64,000 nucleotides of DNA from an uncultured Lachnospiraceae bacterium (GCA_947625205.1 CANQNN010000001.1:331052-395051), one strand, 5' to 3'; positions 19,309 to 30,524 are shown, counted from the first letter of the stretch. Translations and numbers: made by a program. The notes: a model not told the origin generated them from the sequence alone.

Positions 19309-19782
19309 ATGTCGATCGTCAAAGTAAGAGAGTATTTCAAACAATACGGCATGGAAGACAGGATACTGGAATTTGATGTTTCCAGCGCCACGGTGGAGCT
19401 GGCGGCGCAGGCGTTACACTGCGAGCCGTGCAGGATCGCCAAGACACTGTCTTTTACGGTAAACGGCCAGCCGGTGCTGATCGTGACGGCCGGCGATGCC
19501 AAGGTGGACAATACCAGATATAAGGCGCAGTTTGGCGTCAAGGCAAAGATGCTCGCACCGGATGAGGTGGAGGCGCAGATCGGACACGCGGTTGGCGGTG
19601 TGTGTCCTTTTGCTGTCAACGAGGGCGTCACCGTGTATCTTGATGAATCGCTCAGGCGGTTTAGCACCGTGTTTCCGGCGTGCGGAAGCAGCAACAGTGC
19701 GATCGAGCTTACCCTGGAAGAACTGGAACGGTATTCTTCCTATGCTTCGTGGATCGATGTATGTAAGGGCTGGAATGCGTAA
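19309..19782 (+). CDS. YbaK/EbsC-family aminoacyl-tRNA deacylase
   Basis: Small trans-editing domain (about 157 aa) related to YbaK and ProX, which hydrolyse mischarged Cys- or Ala-tRNAPro. Recognisable parts are the Lys-containing KTLSF strand, IVTAGDAKVDN, and the GGVCPFAV loop that shapes the amino-acid pocket. The start at 19309 follows a GGGGG RBS; an in-frame TTG at 19285 is less likely. It lies between tRNA-Glu and the rimP promoter and is probably a single-gene unit. Which tRNA it edits cannot be told from sequence. Confidence 0.85.
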   Translation: MSIVKVREYFKQYGMEDRILEFDVSSATVELAAQALHCEPCRIAKTLSFTVNGQPVLIVTAGDAKVDNTRYKAQFGVKAKMLAPDEVEAQIGHAVGGVCPFAVNEGVTVYLDESLRRFSTVFPACGSSNSAIELTLEELERYSSYASWIDVCKGWNA

Positions 19783-19797
19783 TATGTAAACTCCCTA

Positions 19798-19826
19798 TTG
19801 CAAATCCCGGCAAAGGGTGTTACAAT
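19798..19826 (+). promoter_or_regulatory. Promoter of rimP-nusA-infB operon
   Basis: TTGCAA (19798-19803), a 17-nt spacer and TACAAT (19821-19826). The expected start of transcription near 19833 is only about 28 nt before a strong intrinsic terminator. Confidence 0.75.
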
Positions 19827-19860
19827 ACGTTATGTATTCAGAATAAAGATTACGATAGAG

Positions 19861-19885
19861 AGTGGACTTGCGAGTCCACTTTTTT
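19861..19885 (+). terminator. Leader attenuator upstream of rimP-nusA
   Basis: A perfect 8-bp stem AGTGGACT/AGTCCACT (19861-19868 with 19873-19880) with loop TGCG is followed at once by six T residues. It sits between the promoter and the rimP RBS (GGGAGG). No competing antiterminator stem was found, so control by a factor acting on termination itself, such as NusA, is more likely than a riboswitch. Confidence 0.85.
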
Positions 19886-19904
19886 ACATGGTAGGGAGGC
19901 ACAT

Positions 19905-20384
19905 ATGTCAAACAAGGAGACATACGAATCCAGAACAGAGCAGCTTTTGATCCCGATCGCCGGGAGGTTCGGCGTGGAAATCTATGATGTGGAGTACGTC
20001 AAGGAGGGCAAGGACTGGTATCTGCGGGCTTACATTGACAAGCCGGAAGGAGTCAGCATAAACGACTGCGAAAATGTGAGCCGGGCGCTGTCGGATGCGC
20101 TGGATGCGGAAGATTATATACCGGATGCTTATATTCTGGAGGTCAGCAGTCCGGGGCTTGGCAGAACGCTTAAGAAGGATAAGCATCTTGAAAAGAGTCT
20201 GGGCGAGGAAGTGGAGATCAAGACTTATAAGCCGGTGGACGGATGTAAAGAGTTTAAAGGCATACTTAAGGCGTATGACGCCGGCACAGTTACCATAGAG
20301 GAGCAGGACGGAGAGAAAACCGCGGCGGAGCGTGTTTTTCAGAGAAAAGAGATTGCGCTTGTCAGACTTGCGCTTAATTTATAA
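19905..20384 (+). CDS. rimP: Ribosome maturation factor RimP
   Basis: Needed for 30S subunit assembly. Its 159 aa form the usual two-domain layout: an N-terminal alpha/beta domain with VEIYDVEYVKEGKDWYLRAYID, the ILEVSSPGLGRTL motif between domains, and a small Sm-like beta barrel. It is the first gene of the rimP-nusA-rnpM-L7Ae-infB-rbfA operon, preceded by a GGGAGG RBS and the leader terminator. Confidence 0.96.
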   Translation: MSNKETYESRTEQLLIPIAGRFGVEIYDVEYVKEGKDWYLRAYIDKPEGVSINDCENVSRALSDALDAEDYIPDAYILEVSSPGLGRTLKKDKHLEKSLGEEVEIKTYKPVDGCKEFKGILKAYDAGTVTIEEQDGEKTAAERVFQRKEIALVRLALNL

Positions 20385-20434
20385 AAAATAAAGAAACCAA
20401 AATACAGATCAGAGACAGAGGAGGATAACGGAAA

Positions 20435-21667
20435 ATGAATAAGGAGTTAATGGAGGCGCTGGATATTCTGGAGAAGGAAAAGGAGATCAGCAAGGAGACT
20501 CTTTTTGAGGCGATCGAGAATTCCCTTATCACGGCGTGCAGGAACCATTTCGGCAAGGCTGATAATGTAAAGGTGGAGATCGACAGAGAGACGTGCGATT
20601 TCCTCTGCTATGCCGAGAAAGAGGTCGTAGAGGAAGTGGAGGACGATGTGCTGCAGATTTCTTTGGAGGATGCCAAAGAGATATCCCCCAAGGCAAAGGT
20701 GGGCGATATCGTCCGCGTGGAGATCAAGTCAAAGGAGTTTGGCCGTATCGCGACCCAGAACGCAAAGAACGTCATTCTGCAGAAGATCCGTGAGGAAGAG
20801 AGAAGCGTCATTTATAATCAGTACTATGAGAAGGAAAAGGATATTGTGACCGGTATCGTACAGCGTTATATCGGCAGAAACATTTCCATCAATCTTGGCA
20901 AGGCGGACGCTATCTTAAATGAGAGTGAGCAGGTCAGAACCGAGCATTTCAGACCGACCGACAGAATCAAGGTATATATTCTGGAAGTGAAGAATACACC
21001 TAAAGGACCGAGGATTCTTGTGAGCCGTACCCATCCCGAGCTGGTAAAGAGGCTGTTTGAGGCTGAGGTGACAGAGATCAGGGACGGCACGGTGGAGATC
21101 ATGAGCATTGCCAGAGAGGCGGGCAGCAGAACAAAACTGGCTGTTCGTTCCAATAATCCGAATGTGGACGCGGTGGGCGCCTGTGTCGGTGTCAACGGCA
21201 GCAGAGTCAACTCTATTGTGGATGAATTGTGCGGTGAGAAGATCGATATCGTAAACTGGGATGAAAATCCGGGTAATCTGATACAGAACGCATTGTCACC
21301 CGCTAAGATCGTGGCAGTGTTTGCCGATCCCGATGAGAAGACGGCGAAGGTCGTAGTGCCTGATTACCAGCTGTCGCTTGCAATCGGCAAGGAAGGACAG
21401 AACGCCAGACTGGCGGCCAGACTGACCGGTTATAAGATCGACATCAAGAGCGAAACGCAGGCGAAGGATGCGCCGGGCTTCCGTTATGAAGACTATGTAT
21501 ATGACGATGAAGAATACGATGAATACAGCGATGAGGAGTACGATGAAGACTACGACGGGGAGTACGCGGAAGAAGACTCCGAAGGCGCTGAATATACGGA
21601 CGAAGATTACGGAACCGAAGAGGCCGATGAAGTTGTGGATGAAGAGGAGTCCGGAGAGGAAGAGTAA
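20435..21667 (+). CDS. nusA: Transcription elongation/termination factor NusA with long acidic tail
   Basis: Binds RNA polymerase and nascent RNA and modulates pausing, termination and antitermination. The order is an N-terminal polymerase-binding domain (1-125), S1 (about 130-200, GIVQRYIGRNISINLG) and two KH domains (about 200-345, GACVGVNGSRVNSIV and LAIGKEGQNARLAARLTG). From about residue 352 to 410 there is a strongly acidic, Tyr-rich tail of Asp/Glu-Tyr units with no fold expected. Gram-positive NusA proteins usually stop soon after KH2, so this extension is notable. It ends immediately before rnpM (stop TAA, then ATG). Confidence 0.97.
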   Translation: MNKELMEALDILEKEKEISKETLFEAIENSLITACRNHFGKADNVKVEIDRETCDFLCYAEKEVVEEVEDDVLQISLEDAKEISPKAKVGDIVRVEIKSKEFGRIATQNAKNVILQKIREEERSVIYNQYYEKEKDIVTGIVQRYIGRNISINLGKADAILNESEQVRTEHFRPTDRIKVYILEVKNTPKGPRILVSRTHPELVKRLFEAEVTEIRDGTVEIMSIAREAGSRTKLAVRSNNPNVDAVGACVGVNGSRVNSIVDELCGEKIDIVNWDENPGNLIQNALSPAKIVAVFADPDEKTAKVVVPDYQLSLAIGKEGQNARLAARLTGYKIDIKSETQAKDAPGFRYEDYVYDDEEYDEYSDEEYDEDYDGEYAEEDSEGAEYTDEDYGTEEADEVVDEEESGEEE

Positions 21668-21952
21668 ATGGCAAAAAAGATTCCCATGCGCCAGTGTGTG
21701 GGCTGCGGTGAAATGAAGAGCAAGAAGGAAATGATGCGCGTGTTAAGATGCGGGGACGGTTCCATCGTTCTGGATGTGACCGGCAGAAAAAACGGCAGGG
21801 GCGCATATCTGTGCAGGAACAGGGACTGCCTGGCCAAAGCAATAAAGAGTAAAGGTCTGGACCGCTCTTTCAAAATGAGTATTCCGCGGGAGATATATGA
21901 GAATCTGGAAAAAGAGTTCGAGGAGGGCGGTTATGCAGAGCAAACCGAATAA
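21668..21952 (+). CDS. rnpM: YlxR/RnpM-family RNase P modulator
   Basis: Small RNA-binding protein (94 aa) of the DUF448 family, reported to bind and modulate RNase P. It shows the family marks CVGCGEMKSKKEM, then LDVTGRKNGRGAYLC with the conserved GRGAY and the paired Cys of CRNRDC. It begins right after the nusA stop and overlaps the start of the L7Ae-like gene by 20 bases, which indicates tight translational coupling. Confidence 0.93.
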   Translation: MAKKIPMRQCVGCGEMKSKKEMMRVLRCGDGSIVLDVTGRKNGRGAYLCRNRDCLAKAIKSKGLDRSFKMSIPREIYENLEKEFEEGGYAEQTE

Positions 21953-22272
21953 AGATCGGGTGTTATCTTTGCTGGGTCTTGCAGCGCGGGGCGGGAATGT
22001 CGTCAGCGGCGGTTTCGCAACGGAGGAAGCGGTTAAGCGGGGTAAAGCCCATCTGGTCATCATAGCCAGTGATGCTTCGGATAACACGACAAAGAAATTT
22101 AGGAATTCCAGTGAATTTTACGGTGTTCCCTGTGTATATTACAGCGTCAAACAGGCGCTGGGGCACGCGATTGGCAAGGAAGAGAGATCCTGCCTTGCCG
22201 TGACCGAGAAGGGGTTTGCGGATTCGATACAGAAGCATTTATTAGATTCGGGATTAGTTGGAGGTAGTGAGC

Positions 22273-22295
<23 letters not shown>
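21933..22295 (+). CDS. L7Ae-family K-turn-binding ribosomal protein (YlxQ-like)
   Basis: About 120 aa with the L7Ae/L30e fold: [32 protein letters not shown] and NTTKKF, then the C-terminal helix with [18 protein letters not shown]. It probably binds kink-turn RNA. The start at 21933 is inside the end of rnpM and preceded by GAGGAGGG; an earlier in-frame start would only add rnpM-overlapping residues. The stop lies 23 bases inside infB. Confidence 0.9.
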
Positions 22296-25089
<2,794 letters not shown>

Positions 25090-25174
25090 AATAGGTGACA
25101 GCAGTGCATTCCTATGACAATATCGCATGTTATTGAATTGCCGGCGGAATGTGCTGCGGAAAGGACACTATACA

Positions 25175-25564
25175 ATGCGTAAGAACAGTGTTAAAAATAT
25201 CCGTATCAACGCTGAAGTGCAGCGTGTACTGGCGCAAATCATCAGAAGCGAGATCAAAGATCCGAGAATCGCTCCGATGACCTCTGTGGTTGCGGTGGAG
25301 GTGGCTCCCGATCTGAAGAGCTGTAAAGCGTGGATCAGCGTACTAGGCGATGAGAAAGCCCGGGCAGATACACTCGCCGGACTTAAGAGCGCGGAAGGGT
25401 ATATCAGAAGTATGCTTGCCAGGACGGTCAATCTGCGCAATACGCCGCAGATCACCTTTATCCCGGACCAGTCTATTGCGTATGGCGTCAATATGTCAAA
25501 GCTGATCGATGAAGTGGTGGAGAAAGATGCCAGATCATCCCAGGATGTGCGGGAAGAAGAGTAA
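25175..25564 (+). CDS. rbfA: 30S ribosome-binding factor A
   Basis: Assembly factor for the 30S subunit acting on 16S rRNA helix 1. The 129-aa KH-like domain shows INAEVQRVLAQIIRSEIKDPRI, SVVAVEVAPDLKSCKAWISVLG and VNLRNTPQITFIPDQSI. The ATG at 25175 was chosen over an upstream in-frame start because it begins the conserved MRKNSVKNIRINAEV segment. It is in its usual place after infB. Confidence 0.95.
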   Translation: MRKNSVKNIRINAEVQRVLAQIIRSEIKDPRIAPMTSVVAVEVAPDLKSCKAWISVLGDEKARADTLAGLKSAEGYIRSMLARTVNLRNTPQITFIPDQSIAYGVNMSKLIDEVVEKDARSSQDVREEE

Positions 25565-25635
25565 TGGCACAACAAACCGGATACCGAAACGGCAATCCTG
25601 TATATGTATAAGGGAAAGAGTGAAGTGGTAGAGAA

Positions 25636-26586
25636 ATGAAGATTATTGATGAATTAAAAGGTGCGAAGACCATAGCGATCGGCGGCCATGTGAGACCTGA
25701 CGGAGACTGTGTGGGCTCAGTGATGGGACTGTATCTGTATCTGCGCAAAGAGATGCCGGATACAGTGATCGACGTTTATCTCGAGAGACCGGCCGATATA
25801 TTCAAATGTATAAGTCATATTGATGATATTAAATCTGAATTTAACAACAAAGATGTATATGATATATTTATCGCTCTGGACACAACGCCCGACCGGCTGG
25901 GCGATGCGGAAGCAATCTATGAGAATGCACGCAGAAAAATCAACATCGATCATCATATCAGCAATCCCGGCTGCGGGGACGTGAACGTGGTGGAACCGCA
26001 GAGAAGCTCCACGGCGGAGCTGCTGTATGAGCTGATGGATACGGAGAAGATTGATGTGGAGATCGCCAAGGCGATTTATATCGGGATCATCCATGATACG
26101 GGTGTGTTTCGTTATTCCAATGTGTCACCCAGAACGCATCAGATTGCCAGCGAATTAATTAAATTTGGATTTGATTATTCAGCCATCAATGAAGAAACAT
26201 ATTATGAGAAGACGTATCTGCAGACGCAGATCATGGGAAGGGCAGTTCTTGAGAGTATGCGCTTCCTGCAGGGACGCTGTATCGTCAGCGTGGTCACCCG
26301 GCGGATGATGGAGTTCTATCAGGTGACGCCGAAAGACTTAGACGGTATAGTCAGTCAGCTCCAGGCGGTTAAAGGCGTTGACTGCGCAATTTTTATGTAT
26401 GAGACAGGTACTTTAGAGTATAAGGTGAGTTTGCGCTCCAACGGCAAAGTAGACGTGTCCGCAGTGGCGGTCAAGTTCGGCGGCGGCGGTCATGTGCGGG
26501 CTGCCGGCTGCATAATGAACGGTACATATCATGATAATATAAACAATCTTTCCATTGAGATCGCGGAGCAGTTCAAAAATGAATAG
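25636..26586 (+). CDS. nrnA: DHH-family phosphoesterase, NrnA-type oligoribonuclease / pAp phosphatase
   Basis: Degrades nanoRNAs and 3'-phosphoadenosine 5'-phosphate. It has DHH motif I GGHVRPDGDCVGS, motif II DTTPDRLGD, motif III NIDHHISNPGCGDVN, motif IV HDTGVFRYSN, and the C-terminal DHHA1 domain with the glycine-rich GGGGHVRAAGC. The 316-aa length is right. It is placed between rbfA and truB as in many Firmicutes, and its stop overlaps the truB start. Confidence 0.94.
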   Translation: MKIIDELKGAKTIAIGGHVRPDGDCVGSVMGLYLYLRKEMPDTVIDVYLERPADIFKCISHIDDIKSEFNNKDVYDIFIALDTTPDRLGDAEAIYENARRKINIDHHISNPGCGDVNVVEPQRSSTAELLYELMDTEKIDVEIAKAIYIGIIHDTGVFRYSNVSPRTHQIASELIKFGFDYSAINEETYYEKTYLQTQIMGRAVLESMRFLQGRCIVSVVTRRMMEFYQVTPKDLDGIVSQLQAVKGVDCAIFMYETGTLEYKVSLRSNGKVDVSAVAVKFGGGGHVRAAGCIMNGTYHDNINNLSIEIAEQFKNE

Positions 26587-27505
26587 CATGTGTAATGGAA
26601 TAATGAATGTATATAAGGAGAAAGGCTTTACGTCGCACGATGTGGTTGCCAGACTTCGCGGTATCTGCCGGATGAAGAAAATCGGACATACAGGGACACT
26701 CGACCCGGAGGCGGTCGGCGTGCTTCCTGTATGTTTTGGTTCGGGAACAAAGCTTTGCGATATGCTCACCGGATGGGACAAGGAGTATATTGCTGTGATG
26801 CGTCTGGGAATCGTTACCGATACACAGGATATGACGGGAAAGATACTGTCACAGTGCAGTGCGGAGACTGTAAACGCTCTGTCTGAGAAGACCGTGCGCG
26901 ATAACGTCATGGCATTTGAAGGAGTGTATGACCAGATCCCGCCCATGTATTCCGCGCTGAAGGTGAATGGGAGAAAACTGTACGAGCTGGCGCGGACAGG
27001 CAGGGAGATCGAGCGGGCGCCCCGGCGGGTCCACATAGAGGAAATTGAAGTCCAAAGCCTGAACATACCGTATGTCACAATGCGCATCGTGTGCTCCAAG
27101 GGAACTTATATCAGGACCTTGTGTCATGATATCGGCGCCCGTTTAGGATGCGGCGCTGCAATGGAGTCGCTTGTCAGAAGTCGGGTGGGGATCTTCCGTA
27201 TAGAGGATGCGCTTAAGCTTTCGGAGCTGGAAAGACTGCAGGAAGAAGATAAAATATCAGACGTTATTATACCGCCTGATGTTATTTTCGCCAAAGACAG
27301 GGCGGTCACGGTAAACGAACATGGGCTGAAGCCGCTGCAGAACGGGAATTGCCTTACATCGGGACAGCTGACGGAGCAGACATGCTTTGCGGATGACGAA
27401 CAGGTGCGGGTGTATGACAGTGCGGGGAGATTTTACGGTATATACGGGTATAGCGGTGATGAGAAGATCTTAAGACCTGTAAAGATGTTTTTGTCTGGAA
27501 ACTAG
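26579..27505 (+). CDS. truB: tRNA pseudouridine(55) synthase
   Basis: Makes pseudouridine 55 in the T-loop of tRNAs. Near its N-terminus it reads NVYKEKGFTSHDVV, then GHTGTLDPEAVGVLPV with the catalytic Asp, YIAVMRLGIVTDTQD, IPPMYSALKVNGRKLYELAR and a GTYIRTLCHDIG motif. It starts at the ATG at 26579 (or 26588), overlapping the nrnA stop. The PUA-like C-terminal domain is present. About 308 aa. Confidence 0.95.
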   Translation: MNSMCNGIMNVYKEKGFTSHDVVARLRGICRMKKIGHTGTLDPEAVGVLPVCFGSGTKLCDMLTGWDKEYIAVMRLGIVTDTQDMTGKILSQCSAETVNALSEKTVRDNVMAFEGVYDQIPPMYSALKVNGRKLYELARTGREIERAPRRVHIEEIEVQSLNIPYVTMRIVCSKGTYIRTLCHDIGARLGCGAAMESLVRSRVGIFRIEDALKLSELERLQEEDKISDVIIPPDVIFAKDRAVTVNEHGLKPLQNGNCLTSGQLTEQTCFADDEQVRVYDSAGRFYGIYGYSGDEKILRPVKMFLSGN

Positions 27506-27518
27506 CTTGTTTTTCACC

Positions 27519-27612
27519 CGGGAATTGTGCTGGAGCGTCACACATTCCCTGGATGGCGAAGTTAATTCTGAGAGAATTTACTTCATGCCTCTTATCGCGT
27601 AAGCGCTCCGGA
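27519..27612 (+). other. Structured leader between truB and ribF
   Basis: Nested complementary segments fill this gap. The outer pair GGAGCG/CGCTCC (27532-27537 with 27604-27609) encloses an inner hairpin GGCGAAGT-AATTCT with AGAATT-ACTTC-GCC around a GAG loop (about 27556-27588). An alternative pair GGGAAT/ATTCCC (about 27519-27549) conflicts with the outer stem. It does not match the FMN riboswitch I would expect near riboflavin genes. It may be a regulatory leader or a small repeat element. Confidence 0.5.
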
Positions 27613-27624
27613 ATGAAGGATAGT

Positions 27625-28536
27625 ATGAAGATCATAGAGAAGACTACAGAGTTTTGGCTGGACGGGCGAAGCGCCGTTGCCATCGGTAAATTTGACGGCG
27701 TGCATCTCGGACATCGGAAGCTTCTTCATAAAATTACAGAGCAGAAGAGCAAAGGGCTTCAGGCTGTCGTTTTTACTTTTGACACCTCAGCGGCAGCTTT
27801 TTTCGGCGGTGCGGATAAGGAGCTTACCACGCTTGCGGAAAAGCGGCGGATATTTGAAGCGATGGGCGTGGACGTACTGATCGAGTTTCCGCTTAACCGT
27901 GACACTGCGGCCACAAAACCGCAGGAATTTATACAAAGATATCTGGCGTCGCAGATGCACACGGCGTATATATGCGCGGGGGACGATCTTTCCTTCGGGT
28001 ATAGAGGGGCGGGCAATTATGAGCTTCTGGAACAGTATGCCGGGGCGTTCGGATATCGCGCGGAATTAATTGATAAAGTTGCGGTCGGCGGAGCCGCCGT
28101 AAGCTCTACCAGGGTCCGAGAGGCCGTCCGCAAAGGCGATATGGAGAGCGCGGCGCGTATGCTGGGGATGCCCTACAGTGTGAGCGGTATCGTGGAGCAT
28201 GGCAGACAGCTTGGCAGGACGATCGGTATGCCGACCGCGAACATAGTTCCGGATGCAGATAAGCTTCTGCCGCCCAACGGGGTTTATTATTCCCGCGCAG
28301 TTATCGGGGACCGGATATGCAGAGGGATATCCAATGTGGGCTGCAGGCCTACGGTCAGTGAGGACCCAAAGATCGGCGTGGAAACGTATCTGTATGATTT
28401 CGCGGACAGGCTGTACGGTCAGGACATCACGGTACAGCTTCTCGCTTATAGAAGACCGGAGATGAGATTTGACAGCTTAGAGAGCCTCAAAGCGCAGATG
28501 GAGGCGGATATTGCAGCCGGCAGGGATCATGCATGA
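27625..28536 (+). CDS. ribF: Bifunctional riboflavin kinase / FAD synthetase
   Basis: Converts riboflavin to FMN and then FAD. The N-terminal nucleotidyltransferase has GKFDGVHLGHRKLL and CAGDDLSFGYRGAGN, with SSTRVREAVRKGDMESA. The C-terminal kinase domain starts near residue 185 with GIVEHGRQLGRTIGMPTANI and ends in RPEMRFDSLESLKAQMEADI. The start is probably the ATG at 27625 after AAGGA; the ATG at 27613 and an earlier one at 27553 are open in frame but poorly supported. It is in the usual truB-ribF order, but a folded ~95-nt gap separates the two. Confidence 0.95.
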   Translation: MKIIEKTTEFWLDGRSAVAIGKFDGVHLGHRKLLHKITEQKSKGLQAVVFTFDTSAAAFFGGADKELTTLAEKRRIFEAMGVDVLIEFPLNRDTAATKPQEFIQRYLASQMHTAYICAGDDLSFGYRGAGNYELLEQYAGAFGYRAELIDKVAVGGAAVSSTRVREAVRKGDMESAARMLGMPYSVSGIVEHGRQLGRTIGMPTANIVPDADKLLPPNGVYYSRAVIGDRICRGISNVGCRPTVSEDPKIGVETYLYDFADRLYGQDITVQLLAYRRPEMRFDSLESLKAQMEADIAAGRDHA

Positions 28537-28602
28537 CCATATTCTTTTACCGGTTCTTTCCGGACAAAAGAAATATCATATGTTTTCTTATTATAATAGT
28601 AC

Positions 28603-28631
28603 TTGTCAGTATCTGTTGTTTTAGATAAAAT
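28603..28631 (+). promoter_or_regulatory. Promoter of Na/phosphate cotransporter gene
   Basis: TTGTCA (28603-28608), a 17-nt spacer and TAAAAT (28626-28631), about 57 nt before the ATG. Confidence 0.65.
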
Positions 28632-28687
28632 AAGAGAGTGTAGATTTATTCGGGGAACTATTATATGCGAAGGGAAGCATAGTTAAG

Positions 28688-30319
28688 ATGAATCTGACAA
28701 TTGTTCTTTCCATGACGGGCGGCCTGGGACTGTTTCTGTACGGTATGCGTATCATGAGCGACAGTATCGAGAAGGTTGCCGGTGCGAAGCTGAGAGGAAT
28801 ATTGGAGCGGCTTACCACGAATCGTTTTACGAGTATCTTTGTGGGTATGATTTTCACTGCGGCGATACAGTCTTCGTCGGCGTGTACGGTTATGGTGGTC
28901 AGCTTTGTCAATTCGGGACTGATGACACTGACCCAGGCGGCGGGTGTGATTTTCGGCGCCAATATCGGTACGACCGTGACGGCCCTTCTCGTGTCTTTTA
29001 AGCTGGAGAAGGTGGCGCCGCTCATACTTTTACTGGGCGTCCTGATCGTAATGTTCTGCAAGAAACAGAAGGTATCGCGGTGGGGCGATGTCATTATCGG
29101 CTTTGGCGTTCTGTTTATGGGACTCAGCACGATGTCCGGAGCTATGGCGGGTATGAAAGATTCGCCGGCGGTATTACATATGTTTGCATCTCTCCGCTCC
29201 CCGTTTGTTGCAGTGATCTTAGGCGCGGTGCTCACTGCAGTGATCCAGAGTTCTTCCGTGACTGTCAGCATCATGGTGCTTCTTGCTAATCAGGGGCTTC
29301 TCGGACTGGATATCGGTCTGTATATCATACTCGGCTGTAATATAGGCGCCTGTACATCGGCGATACTCGCTTCCCTGAACGGTAAAAAGGACGCAAAAAG
29401 GGCGGCTGCCATCCATCTTATTTTCAACGTGATCGGCACAGTGATCGTGTTTATCATATTCCTGTTAGACGTTCATCAGATCGTGGGGGTTCTCACGGCG
29501 ATAGCGGGCAATAATATGGGGCGCGTGGTCGCATACGCCCATACCTCTATCAAGATTTTCCAGGTTATCATTATGATGCCTTTTATCAAGGGCATTGTCA
29601 GACTGACCTATCTGGTCGTGCCGGGCGACGACAGAAAGGTGGGATACAGGGACAGCTATCAGCTCAAATATATCGGCGAGACGGTATTACTCAATCCGGC
29701 AACGGCGGTCGTGGAAGCCGTCAAGGAGCTGGACCGTATGGGGTCCCTTGCCGATGAGAACTTAAACCGTGCCATGAACGCTCTGATCACACTGGATACG
29801 GAGGAGATCGCGGAGGTGCGGGAAGTGGAGAAGAACATAGACTTCCTGAGTCATGCCATCACGCATTACCTTGTTAAGATCAATCAGACAACGCTGCCGA
29901 TCGAAGACCTGAAAAACATCGGCGCGCTGTTCCATGTGGTAAACGATATCGAGCGCATCGGCGATCATGCGGAGAATATTGCGGACGCTGCGGAGCGCAG
30001 GATCGAGACGGGCGTGAACTTCACCAAAGAAGCGCAGCGCGAGCTGGGTGAAATGATGAACATGGTCAACACGATCCTCAGATTCTCTTTCGAGATGTTT
30101 GTCAAGAGTACGGAAGAACATGTAGAGGACATCCTTCATCTGGAAGATGCTATTGATGAGAAGGAGAGAGAGCTTCAGCAGAAGCATATCGAGCGGCTTT
30201 CCAATAACGAGTGTTCTCCCGAAGCCGGGGCGCTTTACTCGGATATCGTGTCAGGCTTGGAGCGAGTAGCGGATCATGCGGTCAATATCGCCTTTTCCAA
30301 CAGCTACGGGGAAGGCTGA
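28688..30319 (+). CDS. Na/Pi-cotransporter II family protein with PhoU-like C-terminus
   Basis: Probable sodium-coupled phosphate transporter in the plasma membrane. The first ~310 residues hold two inverted repeats marked by GLFLYGMRIMSD, and by AAIQSSSACTVMVVSF and TAVIQSSSVTVSIMVLLA, the QSSS motifs typical of NptA/YjbB proteins. From about 335 to 540 there is a helical PhoU-like domain (EVEKNIDFLSHAITHYL, IERIGDHAENIADAAE and a C-terminal SGLERVADHAVNIAFS). The 543-aa length is typical. It has its own promoter, and polyphosphate genes lie 17 kb away. Confidence 0.92.
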   Translation: MNLTIVLSMTGGLGLFLYGMRIMSDSIEKVAGAKLRGILERLTTNRFTSIFVGMIFTAAIQSSSACTVMVVSFVNSGLMTLTQAAGVIFGANIGTTVTALLVSFKLEKVAPLILLLGVLIVMFCKKQKVSRWGDVIIGFGVLFMGLSTMSGAMAGMKDSPAVLHMFASLRSPFVAVILGAVLTAVIQSSSVTVSIMVLLANQGLLGLDIGLYIILGCNIGACTSAILASLNGKKDAKRAAAIHLIFNVIGTVIVFIIFLLDVHQIVGVLTAIAGNNMGRVVAYAHTSIKIFQVIIMMPFIKGIVRLTYLVVPGDDRKVGYRDSYQLKYIGETVLLNPATAVVEAVKELDRMGSLADENLNRAMNALITLDTEEIAEVREVEKNIDFLSHAITHYLVKINQTTLPIEDLKNIGALFHVVNDIERIGDHAENIADAAERRIETGVNFTKEAQRELGEMMNMVNTILRFSFEMFVKSTEEHVEDILHLEDAIDEKERELQQKHIERLSNNECSPEAGALYSDIVSGLERVADHAVNIAFSNSYGEG

Positions 30320-30381
30320 GCAATACGGACCGTTGCGGGCTTTAGTTAAAGAGAAGAAAAACAGGACCGCCGGCATGCGAT

Positions 30382-30410
30382 TTGACAGAACCGGCCGGGC
30401 TTGTTATAAT
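30382..30410 (+). promoter_or_regulatory. Consensus sigma-A promoter of the NlpC/P60 hydrolase gene
   Basis: TTGACA (30382-30387), exactly 17 nt, then TATAAT (30405-30410): both hexamers are perfect. It is the best promoter in the window. Confidence 0.92.
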
Positions 30411-30420
30411 GGCTTATAAA

Positions 30421-30437
30421 TGTTACAAAATTGTTAC
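30421..30437 (+). promoter_or_regulatory. WalR-type direct repeat downstream of the promoter
   Basis: TGTTAC, five bases, TGTTAC. This fits the known WalR/YycF box, two TGTWAH hexamers spaced by 5 nt, without mismatch. It begins about 11 nt after the -10, around +4, where binding would be expected to repress. The controlled gene is a peptidoglycan hydrolase, the usual WalR target class. Confidence 0.7.
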
Positions 30438-30524
30438 AAAGCCGGAGGGCGGTGCAGCTGACACGATGCGGCGTACGATTGGACCGCGTTCGGTTTGTAA
30501 ATGTATAAAGAGGATCTGTACAGG

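Noticed and set aside
27506..27624. FMN riboswitch before ribF
   Set aside because: The gap is shorter than an FMN aptamer plus expression platform and I do not see the conserved aptamer core.
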